Below are positions 28,621 to 34,886 of a stretch of 40,037 nucleotides of DNA, in pieces (within the stretch, counting starts at the first letter, position 1; each line of letters begins with the position of its first letter). Under the pieces are notes generated by a model. That model was given only the letters and a program-made list of their open reading frames with translations. It searched no databases and had not been told where the DNA came from. Source of the stretch: an uncultured Prevotellaceae bacterium (GTDB lineage: Bacteria > Bacteroidota > Bacteroidia > Bacteroidales > Bacteroidaceae); NCBI GenBank assembly GCA_900317305.1, contig ONGG01000033.1, forward strand, positions 12,335 through 52,371, written 5' to 3'. The translations under genes were made by a program, and so were the position numbers.

Positions 28621-28961
28621 TCCAACGCTCCTTTCCGCCAGGCGTAGGCCAGGCCAAATACGAGCACGAGGAGGAAGAATCCGATGCTGACAATGGCCAT
28701 CACACCGAACTGTTTCACCACTACTGCCCATGGGTAAAGAAAGACCGTCTCGATATCGAACAAGAGGAAGAGGATGGCGAAGAGGTAAAACCCGATCGAC
28801 ACGGGCAACCATGAGGACCCGTGCGTAGGAATACCACATTCATAAGGCTCACCCTTCAACTTGTTATACGACCGAGGTCCAATCAACTTGGCAATGACGT
28901 AAGCCGCCACCACCAAGACAACTGCCGTTAAAATAACGGTAATAAACAAAGTGAAATACAT
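28611..28961 (-). CDS. nuoA: NADH-quinone oxidoreductase (complex I) subunit A
   Basis: NuoA is a three-helix membrane subunit (116 residues, usual size). Its loop carries the conserved KGEPYECGIPTHG with the quinone-site cysteine, followed by FLLFDIETVFLYPW with conserved acidic residues in the second helix. It is the first gene of the operon and has a good -7 promoter box 56 bp upstream. Confidence 0.97.
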   Translation of the reverse strand: MYFTLFITVILTAVVLVVAAYVIAKLIGPRSYNKLKGEPYECGIPTHGSSWLPVSIGFYLFAILFLLFDIETVFLYPWAVVVKQFGVMAIVSIGFFLLVLVFGLAYAWRKGALEWK

Positions 28962-29016
28962 ATATATGTGTTTTAAAATTGTATGCGCTTTGATTATCCC
29001 TAAACAAAATGCGATG

Positions 29017-29024
29017 CAAAGTTA
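29017..29024 (-). promoter_or_regulatory. Candidate -7 promoter box of the nuo operon
   Basis: TAACTTTG on the minus strand fits TAnnTTTG. The -33 region lacks an exact TTTG at 19-21 nt. Transcription would start near 29010, giving a leader of about 50 nt. Confidence 0.5.
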
Positions 29025-29054
29025 GCAATAAAATGCCAATAAACCTAAAATAAA

Positions 29055-29912
29055 TCAAAAATTGTAGTAGGAAATCAAACCTTGCATGGGACTTTTCGCC
29101 ACCTTGTCGATTGCGAAGCCCTCTTCTGCGGCTGCGAAAACAAGTTGTTCGCTGAAATAATACGCCACACTGCCGATGGCCCTCACGGGTAAGTCGGGGC
29201 GGTGATACTGGGTGAGGTTGCGACGGAAAAAGGCACGGAAATTGTGGACGACAAACTGCTGAACGTCAGCGCTGTCGAGATGCTCGTGGATGAAGCGGGT
29301 AGTCTGCGCGAGGAAGCGGTTGGGCAGGGGCTCGCGATAGACGCGCTGGATGATGTCGGCGGTGCTGAGACCAGTCTGCCGGTGGTATTCCTCGGCCAGG
29401 TGGGTGGGAAACAGTCCCTTGCACAACGTGCCGAGGAAGTTGCGCCCCAGCACAGCGCCACTCCCCTCATCGCCCAGGATATAGCCGAGCGGCGGGGTGT
29501 TCATCACCAGTCGATGACCATCGTAAAGTCCTGAGTTGGAGCCCGTTCCAAGGATACATGCAATGCCTTCCTCGACACCGAAGAGGGCGCGGGCTGCCCC
29601 CAGCAGGTCGCTCTCCACCATCACGGGCTTTTGATGGGCGCCGGCTGGGAAGAAGGTGGCCGTGAGCATGCGCTGGAGCCGTGGTGCGACAGATGGCAGG
29701 GCACCGGCTCCATAGTAGTAGACGCCTCCTACCCCTTCTGCCTGACTGAGGAAATCAGCGTCGAGTTCCTCGTTCAGTATTTTCTCGATTTGCTCATCCG
29801 ACTGGTGGATAGGGTTGATGCCCTGCGTGGTGGCAGAGGCGATGGCTTGCCCGCCCTCGGCGAGGCACCAGTCGGTTTTTGTGCTGCCGCTGTCGGCTAT
29901 CAGTATCTTCAT
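29055..29912 (-). CDS. BadF/BadG/BcrA/BcrD ATPase-type kinase (N-acetylglucosamine-kinase-like)
   Basis: This 285-residue cytosolic protein has the ASKHA sugar-kinase fold. The phosphate-1 motif ADSGSTKTDW is at residues 6-15, the middle has VESDLLGAARALFG and GIACILGTGSNSG, and a glycine-rich GYILGDEGSGAVLGRN segment follows; GSVAYYFSEQL lies near the end. Bacteroidetes members of this family are often annotated as N-acetylglucosamine or glucosamine kinases of cell-wall or glycan salvage; the substrate here is inferred only. The ATG at 29912 is chosen over an upstream extension because it opens directly with the first beta strand and lies 61 bp from a full-consensus promoter. Confidence 0.88.
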   Translation of the reverse strand: MKILIADSGSTKTDWCLAEGGQAIASATTQGINPIHQSDEQIEKILNEELDADFLSQAEGVGGVYYYGAGALPSVAPRLQRMLTATFFPAGAHQKPVMVESDLLGAARALFGVEEGIACILGTGSNSGLYDGHRLVMNTPPLGYILGDEGSGAVLGRNFLGTLCKGLFPTHLAEEYHRQTGLSTADIIQRVYREPLPNRFLAQTTRFIHEHLDSADVQQFVVHNFRAFFRRNLTQYHRPDLPVRAIGSVAYYFSEQLVFAAAEEGFAIDKVAKSPMQGLISYYNF

Positions 29913-29972
29913 GCGAAAGAAGCGTTTTTTTTCAGTAAAATCCAACCTATCGGGGGATAATCTCTTGACTTG

Positions 29973-30004
29973 CAAAGGTACAAAGCAATTGCGACATGAC
30001 CAAA
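29973..30004 (-). promoter_or_regulatory. Promoter of the BadF-type kinase gene
   Basis: On the minus strand TTTG (30004-30001), 20 nt, then TACCTTTG (29980-29973): a perfect Bacteroidetes promoter. The leader to the ATG at 29912 would be about 55 nt. Confidence 0.75.
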
Positions 30005-30039
30005 TCCGTAAAAAAAAAACACAAAAAATGGTCGGAATT

Positions 30040-30071
30040 ATTGCAAAAATGCAAAGTTTGAACTATATTTG
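30040..30071 (+). promoter_or_regulatory. Promoter of the outer-membrane barrel gene, divergent from the kinase promoter
   Basis: ATTG (30040-30043), 20 nt, then TATATTTG (30064-30071). The -7 box is exact and the -33 box has one mismatch. The leader to the ATG at 30238 would be about 160 nt and AT-rich. The rest of the 325-bp gap 29913-30237 holds only poly-A runs. Confidence 0.6.
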
Positions 30072-30237
30072 CGCCAAATAGCCTTAATGATAAGATTAAA
30101 GCAACAAAAATGCTATCTTTATGAAGTAGGTCTATCATTTTGCCAATATCCACGGAAATGTAGAAAAGAACATGTTTTTGCCCTGTGCAATATGTTATAA
30201 TTAACCATATTTTATTCACAATTAAAAAAAATCCATT

Positions 30238-30804
30238 ATGAAGAAAATGATAATGATTGCTGCCATGATGCTCATGAGCATCGGCGCATTTGCCCAAAGC
30301 AATGTGTATATCAAGCCGATGGTCGGCGGTTCACTGGCTACCCTTGTTGGTGATGTGGAGAACAATAAGATGAAGATCGGACTTGTCGTCGGTGGCGAAT
30401 TGGGCTACAATCTCTCTGAGAACATGGCCTTGACAGCTGGTGTGCTGTATTCTATGCAAGGCACCGGCGTTAAGGATCATGACGAGAATATCAACATGGA
30501 CTATCTGAATGTTCCCATCTTGTTCAACTACTATGTCGCTCCCGGACTGGCCATCAAGGCCGGTGTGCAGCCTGGCTTCCTGCTGAGTTCGAAATGGGAT
30601 GACGAAGACATGAAAGACATGAACGAGACATTCGACCTTTCCATTCCTCTGGGCATCTCCTACGAGATCAGCGACTTCGTGATCGACGCCCGTTACAATC
30701 TGGGTGTGACCAATGTGCTGAAGGAAAATAAAGGATGGACTTGGGACGGCAAGGCAAGGAACAGCGTCATCATGCTGACCCTTGGCTACAAGATTCCACT
30801 CTAA
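30238..30804 (+). CDS. Small outer-membrane beta-barrel protein
   Basis: The 188-residue protein has a signal peptide (residues 1-20, ending AFAQ) followed by alternating amphipathic strands typical of the OmpX/PorT-like eight-stranded barrel family (GLVVGGELGYNLSENMALTA, LNVPILFNYYVAPGLAIKAG, FVIDARYNLGVTNVL). It ends in a strand with a C-terminal IPL. Such proteins are porin-like or structural outer-membrane proteins of mostly unknown function. It is a single gene transcribed away from the kinase gene and followed by a minisatellite. Confidence 0.87.
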   Translation: MKKMIMIAAMMLMSIGAFAQSNVYIKPMVGGSLATLVGDVENNKMKIGLVVGGELGYNLSENMALTAGVLYSMQGTGVKDHDENINMDYLNVPILFNYYVAPGLAIKAGVQPGFLLSSKWDDEDMKDMNETFDLSIPLGISYEISDFVIDARYNLGVTNVLKENKGWTWDGKARNSVIMLTLGYKIPL

Positions 30805-30811
30805 TAGATTT

Positions 30812-30908
30812 AGGAGTTCAGGAGTTCAGGAGTTCAGACATTACCAAGGACTCTAAAGACCTTAAGGACTCTAAGGACTCTAAAGACCTTAAAGACCTTA
30901 AGGACTCT
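30812..30908. repeat. 8-nt and 9-nt minisatellites after the barrel gene
   Basis: Three copies of AGGAGTTC (30812-30835) are followed by seven contiguous 9-nt units at 30846-30908 of two types, AAGGACTCT (A) and AAAGACCTT (B), in the order A B A A B B A. They lie between convergent genes. Confidence 0.85.
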
Positions 30909-30925
30909 ACGAACTCCAGAAATAA

Positions 30926-33187
30926 TCAGATATTCAGTAGGGCGCTCACCTCAGCGGGGTTGAGCGCCCACTCGTATGTATAGCGCTCGTCGGCCTCATC
31001 CTTGTCGTCGATGATGGTGAGTTGCTGGGCACTGGCTTTCGCCTCGAGCAGTTGGCCGATGGTCATCTTCTCCTCCAGGCGGCGGAGGACAGCCATCATG
31101 CCATCGTGGCTCATGTCTCTCTGGGTCTGGCCGGTGAAAGGCATCTCGAGCCACACAATCTCGCGTTTCTGCACTTCGAGGATGCCGAAGATGAGACCTT
31201 TCGACAGGTTGCTCTCGCTGATGCGCACCATGTGCTGCACGCACGAGGGGTCGTAGGCCACGCCATCCTTGTTCGACACCTTCATGGGGTATTCGCTGCT
31301 CATCCATCCCACAACGAGATTGGGCGACAATGCCCCGTTGGAGTAGGCATTGCAGACGAACGCCACCATCTCGGCCTTCGCCTGCTCGAGCTCGGGCAGC
31401 GACAGTTCGATATACTCGGCCGTACCCACCATATCGGGGATATGCTGGATGTCGCCCGAGTGCTTGGCACCGGTACAGGTGAGGTGATAATAGGCGCAGT
31501 CCTCGGCTTTATTATGGAAATACACACGGCAACTCAGGTCCATGTCGAGGTGCTGGGCAGGCAGGCCCTTGCCCCACTGCAGGAATAGGCGCACGGCATC
31601 GCCCTCCACGGCGAAGCGGGTACCCATCAGGGCGCACGAGGTGTCCTGGATGGTGGAACTCCGGTCGCCCACGCCAATGGGAATCTGGTAGAGTGCCGGG
31701 TCGATATAGATGGTCGTGCTCGCTGTCTTCGCAGCGGCGAAGCGTCTCGACATCGACTCCCCAAAAATATTTTCCACTCCCTTCACCATCGCCTTGCGCT
31801 CCTCCTCGCTGTAGAGCGTCAGCAGTTTGTTGGCCGGTATGACCTTGGGGATACCCGTGATGGGTTTGGCGATGCGGGTGCTCTTCGGGTCGAAATAGGT
31901 CTCGGCGGCATTGCTCAGCGAGAGGAGCAGGCGCGCGGGTACATTGTCAGCCACCTCGTCGAAGGCCTTGAGCACGCGTTCGCTGCCCAACCTCAGCATG
32001 GTGGCGAAGAGGCACCGTGCGAAGAGTCCCGGACGCTCCTTGAGCAACCGAAGCATCATGTCGGGGTCGTTGGCCAGGCGGGCCTTGTCTACCCTACCCT
32101 GCCAAGTGGTGTATTCCTGCTTATAGAAGAGGTCGAGCACTTTGGCCAGGAAGTCGAAGCCCTCCTTCTGGGAGTATTCTCCCAGGCGTAGCGCATGGAT
32201 CATGCGCACCCACATGCCCCGTTTCGGGTTCATGTTCTCCACCGCCTGCAGGGCTGTCATTTGCAGGCCGTTCATCCATCGGGCCACGGTGCGGCATTGG
32301 CTGCGGTCGTACTTCAGGCGCAGTTCCATTTTCTTTTCCGCTGCGACATCCACGCTGCGGTCGGCAGGCTGCCACATATGGCGGTTCACCCGGGCGGCAT
32401 GGGCGATGAGCGTCTTGGGCTCGATAATCTGCACCTTGCCCGTCTTCTCATACCACAGGTAGCGGAGGATGTCGGTGGGCGTGCGCATCCACCGTGCCGC
32501 CTCGCCGCTCTTGCCCCGTCTCACCAGTTCGCGCACCACAATCATGGCGGTTTCCCTCATCGGCACCTCCACATCCTGCGGTACGTCAAACTGCCCTGCC
32601 AACAAGGAGAGCGAGTCTTTCTGCGACTCGTCGAGGGGGACGGGCGACGTGAGGAGCGAGCGGAACACCTGCTGCAAGTCGTCGATGACGAAGAGGCGCA
32701 GTTCCTTCAGTTTGCTGCCCTGCCCCTTGTAGGTGTAGTGGGCGGTGACGAACGGTGTGCCACAGAACGGGCATCCGTTGTAGCGCTCCAGGGCAAACGT
32801 CCCCTCGGGGATGAGATGGCCACAGGGAAGGGTCTCGCCACGGAATCCCGCCTCCTCACCGAAGATGTTGGCCAGCAGGGTGACGAGATGGTCGGCCAGG
32901 GTCTCCCCGGTGGGCACCTGCCACCCTTTCACGAGTGGAGCCCAGTTGAGGTCCACCCCCATCACCTCGTTCACACAGGCGGTGATGTGGGCCAACTCGT
33001 CGGCCGTCACGGCATTCAGCGCATGGAGCAACTGCTCGCTCACGCCGAAGCCATTCTCGGCCAGCCTGCGCACGAAAGCGGCCACAGGTGCGGTGATGGC
33101 CGATGTCATGTCGACCTCATCACGGCGGACATCAAGGAACAAAGCGCGGTAGCGCAATGCCACCTTTGTCAATGACTTGTTAAACAT
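30926..33187 (-). CDS. RING-like zinc module plus TerD-like domain protein (753 aa)
   Basis: This is a large soluble protein without signal or membrane segments. Near residues 121-142 a zinc-binding module reads PCGHLIPEGTFALERYNG then CPFCG, a RING/treble-clef-like CxH...CxxC arrangement. Residues about 200-430 are helical, HEAT-like repeats (ARWMRTPTDILRYLW, GMWVRMIHALRLGEYSQKEG). Residues about 500-690 resemble the TerD tellurite/stress fold (HLDMDLSCRVYF, CTGAKHSGDI, EYIELSLPEL, MVAFVCNAYSNG). From memory, similar proteins are listed as MXAN_6230/SCO0854-family RING-domain proteins; I could not check this. No biochemical role is established. A tRNA-like RNA lies 94 bp upstream on the same strand with no full promoter between, so the two may be one transcript. 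A TACCTTTA box (33205-33198) is one mismatch from a -7 element. Confidence 0.85.
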   Translation of the reverse strand: MFNKSLTKVALRYRALFLDVRRDEVDMTSAITAPVAAFVRRLAENGFGVSEQLLHALNAVTADELAHITACVNEVMGVDLNWAPLVKGWQVPTGETLADHLVTLLANIFGEEAGFRGETLPCGHLIPEGTFALERYNGCPFCGTPFVTAHYTYKGQGSKLKELRLFVIDDLQQVFRSLLTSPVPLDESQKDSLSLLAGQFDVPQDVEVPMRETAMIVVRELVRRGKSGEAARWMRTPTDILRYLWYEKTGKVQIIEPKTLIAHAARVNRHMWQPADRSVDVAAEKKMELRLKYDRSQCRTVARWMNGLQMTALQAVENMNPKRGMWVRMIHALRLGEYSQKEGFDFLAKVLDLFYKQEYTTWQGRVDKARLANDPDMMLRLLKERPGLFARCLFATMLRLGSERVLKAFDEVADNVPARLLLSLSNAAETYFDPKSTRIAKPITGIPKVIPANKLLTLYSEEERKAMVKGVENIFGESMSRRFAAAKTASTTIYIDPALYQIPIGVGDRSSTIQDTSCALMGTRFAVEGDAVRLFLQWGKGLPAQHLDMDLSCRVYFHNKAEDCAYYHLTCTGAKHSGDIQHIPDMVGTAEYIELSLPELEQAKAEMVAFVCNAYSNGALSPNLVVGWMSSEYPMKVSNKDGVAYDPSCVQHMVRISESNLSKGLIFGILEVQKREIVWLEMPFTGQTQRDMSHDGMMAVLRRLEEKMTIGQLLEAKASAQQLTIIDDKDEADERYTYEWALNPAEVSALLNI

Positions 33188-33228
33188 ATCTTGCTCAATT
33201 AAAGGTAATTGGACGACTATTCAGAGAC

Positions 33229-33244
33229 GCAGCCTTTCGGCCGC
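33229..33244 (-). other. GNRA-loop hairpin between the tRNA-like RNA and the RING/TerD gene
   Basis: On the minus strand GCGGCC-GAAA-GGCTGC forms a 6-bp stem (one G-T pair) with a GAAA tetraloop. No U-tract follows, so it is not a standard terminator and may belong to a longer structured RNA. Confidence 0.45.
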
Positions 33245-33281
33245 AATATAGGAGTAAGCCGTCCTTGGACCTGTTCTTGTG

Positions 33282-33401
33282 GACTGCGGGCAGGACTCGA
33301 ACCTGCGACCTGTAACCAGAGATCGGAGTATGACGTGATTGGTCCTTCGCAGGAAATCTCACCTCAGAAACTTACTGCTCTACCAACTGAGCTACCGCAG
33401 T
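33282..33401 (-). ncRNA. tRNA-like RNA with a 47-nt insertion in the anticodon arm
   Basis: Read on the minus strand, all tRNA body parts are present. The acceptor stem is ACTGCGG/CCGCAGT (extendable by G-C to 8 bp, then CA in the gene). T8 and A9 are followed by D arm GCTC-AGTTGGTA-GAGC with the GG pair. The variable loop is AGGTC and the T arm is GCAGG-TTCGAGT-CCTGC. The anticodon stem is GTAAG/GTTAC: four pairs, then G against G. Instead of a 7-nt loop, 54 nt lie between the arms, within which GTGA/TCAC and TCCT/AGGA can pair around a GCGA tetraloop. No anticodon can be assigned with confidence; TCT is possible from the 5' side alone. It is too short for a group I intron. It could be an interrupted tRNA gene, a tRNA pseudogene, or a dedicated tRNA-mimic RNA serving the adjacent protein. 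Confidence 0.7.
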
Positions 33402-33426
33402 CATTCTGTCAAAGCGTTCGTTTCTG

Positions 33427-33434
33427 CAAAAATA
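33427..33434 (-). promoter_or_regulatory. Candidate -7 promoter box of the tRNA-like RNA
   Basis: TATTTTTG on the minus strand (TAnnTTTG), placing the start about 20 nt before the first acceptor base at 33401. No exact TTTG is found at 19-21 nt upstream. Confidence 0.5.
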
Positions 33435-33553
33435 GTGTTTTTTTCGTTACCGCATTATTTTTTCGCCATAAAAAACATTGTTGGGTGCATTATTTCCGCG
33501 CACCTGCGAAAAATGTGGAGCGAGCAATCAAAGAGAAACTTTCGCCCCTATAT

Positions 33554-33585
33554 TTTGTCCTTTTCCATAAAAAACACTACTTTTG
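33554..33585 (+). promoter_or_regulatory. Promoter of the glycosyltransferase gene
   Basis: TTTG (33554-33557), 20 nt, then TACTTTTG (33578-33585): an exact match. The leader to the ATG at 33622 is about 30 nt. This argues against an in-frame TTG start at 33583. Confidence 0.75.
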
Positions 33586-33621
33586 CGGTTTACTATCCAC
33601 TATACAAAACATTTCAGCATC

Positions 33622-34683
33622 ATGGGCAACTACCGCTTATGCTATATCACACGCAACTACCGCGGGGTGGAAGGGTCTGGCAACAAGGCCAAGACCGACA
33701 ATGAGGACACTCTCGTGGAGATGGGGGCTGTCAACCTCGGACTGCGACGCACTTTCCATGACAACAAGGCGCTCAAGTTCATACTCGACCTCACCGGAGT
33801 CATCCGCTATTGCTTCGCACTCCGCAAGGGCGATATCGTCGTCTTGCAGTATCCAGTCAAGAAATATTTCGCCTTCCTCTGCCGTGTTGCCCACCTCAGG
33901 GGAGCCAAGGTGGTGACCCTCATCCACGACCTCGGGTCAATGCGGCGGAAGAAACTCACCATCGCGCAGGAAATCAGCCGTCTGATGCATGCCGACTACG
34001 TCATCGCATCCAACGACGTGATGAGGCAGTGGCTCGACAAACACGGATTCACCCACCACCTCGGCGCACTGGGACTGTTCGACTATCGTTCCAAAACCAC
34101 GCACCAGGAGGAGAAGGAGGAGAAGGGAACAGAAGTGCCGAAAGAGCGCTCCATCGTTTATGCCGGAGCGCTCGCCATGCGTAAAAACGCATTCATCCTG
34201 CAACTCCCCGATGTCATCAAAGGATACAAGATGCATATCTATGGCAACCGCTCAGGACTTCCGGAACTGAAGGAGAGCGACCGGCTCATTTTCCACGATT
34301 TCATGCCCGCCGACCAGTTCATCCAAGGGGTTGAGGGAGATTTCGGCTTCGTATGGGACGGTGACTCCGTGGACAGCTGCACCGGCAACTTTGGTGAATA
34401 CCTCCTCTACAACAGTCCGCACAAGGTGTCCTTCTATCTCAGGGCGGGGATGCCCATCATCATCTGGGAGGAAGCGGCCCTTGCCAAACTCGTGGAGGAG
34501 GAGGGCATAGGGTTCGGCATCGGCAGCATCAAGCAGCTCAACACCCGGCTCGCTTCCATCACCGAAGAGCAGATGGCTGCCATGCGCGACAACGTGCGGC
34601 GCGTGAGCGACACCCTCGCCCATGGCGGCTTTTTCAGAAAGGCACTGGAGGAGGCTTTGGACAAGTTGACCATGGGCAAGTAG
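33622..34683 (+). CDS. Glycosyltransferase, galactofuranosyltransferase-like
   Basis: The 353-residue cytosolic or membrane-associated enzyme has a GT-B-like plan. Its N-terminal half holds YRLCYITRNYRGVEGSGNKA, the IVVLQYPVKKYFAFLC strand-helix, and VVTLIHDLGSMRRKK; a second half begins at SIVYAGALAMRKNAFILQLP. The donor-site region has FGFVWDGDSVDSCTGNFGEY, NSPHKVSFYLRAGMPIIIW and a conserved glutamate-rich loop. It resembles the WbbI/galactofuranosyltransferase group that works on O-antigen or capsule sugars; the sugar is inferred. A charged linker, HQEEKEEKGTEVPKE, separates the halves. It stands alone, convergent with the second SusC/SusD operon. Confidence 0.85.
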   Translation: MGNYRLCYITRNYRGVEGSGNKAKTDNEDTLVEMGAVNLGLRRTFHDNKALKFILDLTGVIRYCFALRKGDIVVLQYPVKKYFAFLCRVAHLRGAKVVTLIHDLGSMRRKKLTIAQEISRLMHADYVIASNDVMRQWLDKHGFTHHLGALGLFDYRSKTTHQEEKEEKGTEVPKERSIVYAGALAMRKNAFILQLPDVIKGYKMHIYGNRSGLPELKESDRLIFHDFMPADQFIQGVEGDFGFVWDGDSVDSCTGNFGEYLLYNSPHKVSFYLRAGMPIIIWEEAALAKLVEEEGIGFGIGSIKQLNTRLASITEEQMAAMRDNVRRVSDTLAHGGFFRKALEEALDKLTMGK

Positions 34684-34723
34684 CTTCTGGGGCTGCTATA
34701 AAAAAGCTGCTATAAAGAAAAGG

Positions 34724-34747
34724 TGTTGAACCGATCTCGGTTCAACA
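34724..34747 (-). terminator. Inverted repeat, possible terminator
   Basis: TGTTGAACCGA/TCGGTTCAACA is an 11-bp perfect inverted repeat with a 2-nt spacer. On the minus strand it is followed by CCTTTTCTTT. It lies between the glycosyltransferase and the second SusD. Confidence 0.6.
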
Positions 34748-34770
34748 TCATTCACAGACATCATTCGCAA

Positions 34771-34810
34771 AAAAGGGAAAGGTCATCCCCCGCAATGGGA
34801 GATGACCTTT
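34771..34810 (-). terminator. Terminator of the second SusC/SusD operon
   Basis: AAAGGTCATC (34778-34787) and GATGACCTTT (34801-34810) form a 10-bp stem; on the minus strand it is followed by CCCTTTTTTG. The 76 bases between it and the SusD stop contain degenerate GCCGATGGCC/GCCAATGGCC repeats. Confidence 0.75.
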
Positions 34811-34886
34811 CTACTATTCGATAGACGGCCGATGGCCGAAACCGGTGGCACCAGCCAATGGCCAACAGCCGATGGCTCACAGCGGT

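Noticed and set aside
27922-28839. Extended NuoB start at 28839
   Set aside because: The extra 73 residues are nuoA read in another frame; the ATG at 28620 begins normal NuoB sequence.
33282-33401. Selenocysteine tRNA or group I intron-bearing tRNA
   Set aside because: The acceptor can reach 8 bp, but the D arm is a normal 4-bp arm and the variable loop is short, unlike tRNA-Sec. The insert is far too short for a group I intron.
33282-33401. A standard YrlA (bacterial Y RNA)
   Set aside because: In YrlA the tRNA-like part is closed at the acceptor end and the termini form a separate stem; here the termini are at the acceptor as in true tRNA.
33209-33916. Plus-strand frame crossing the tRNA-like region into the glycosyltransferase
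   Set aside because: It translates the antisense of the tRNA-like RNA and then glycosyltransferase sequence out of frame.
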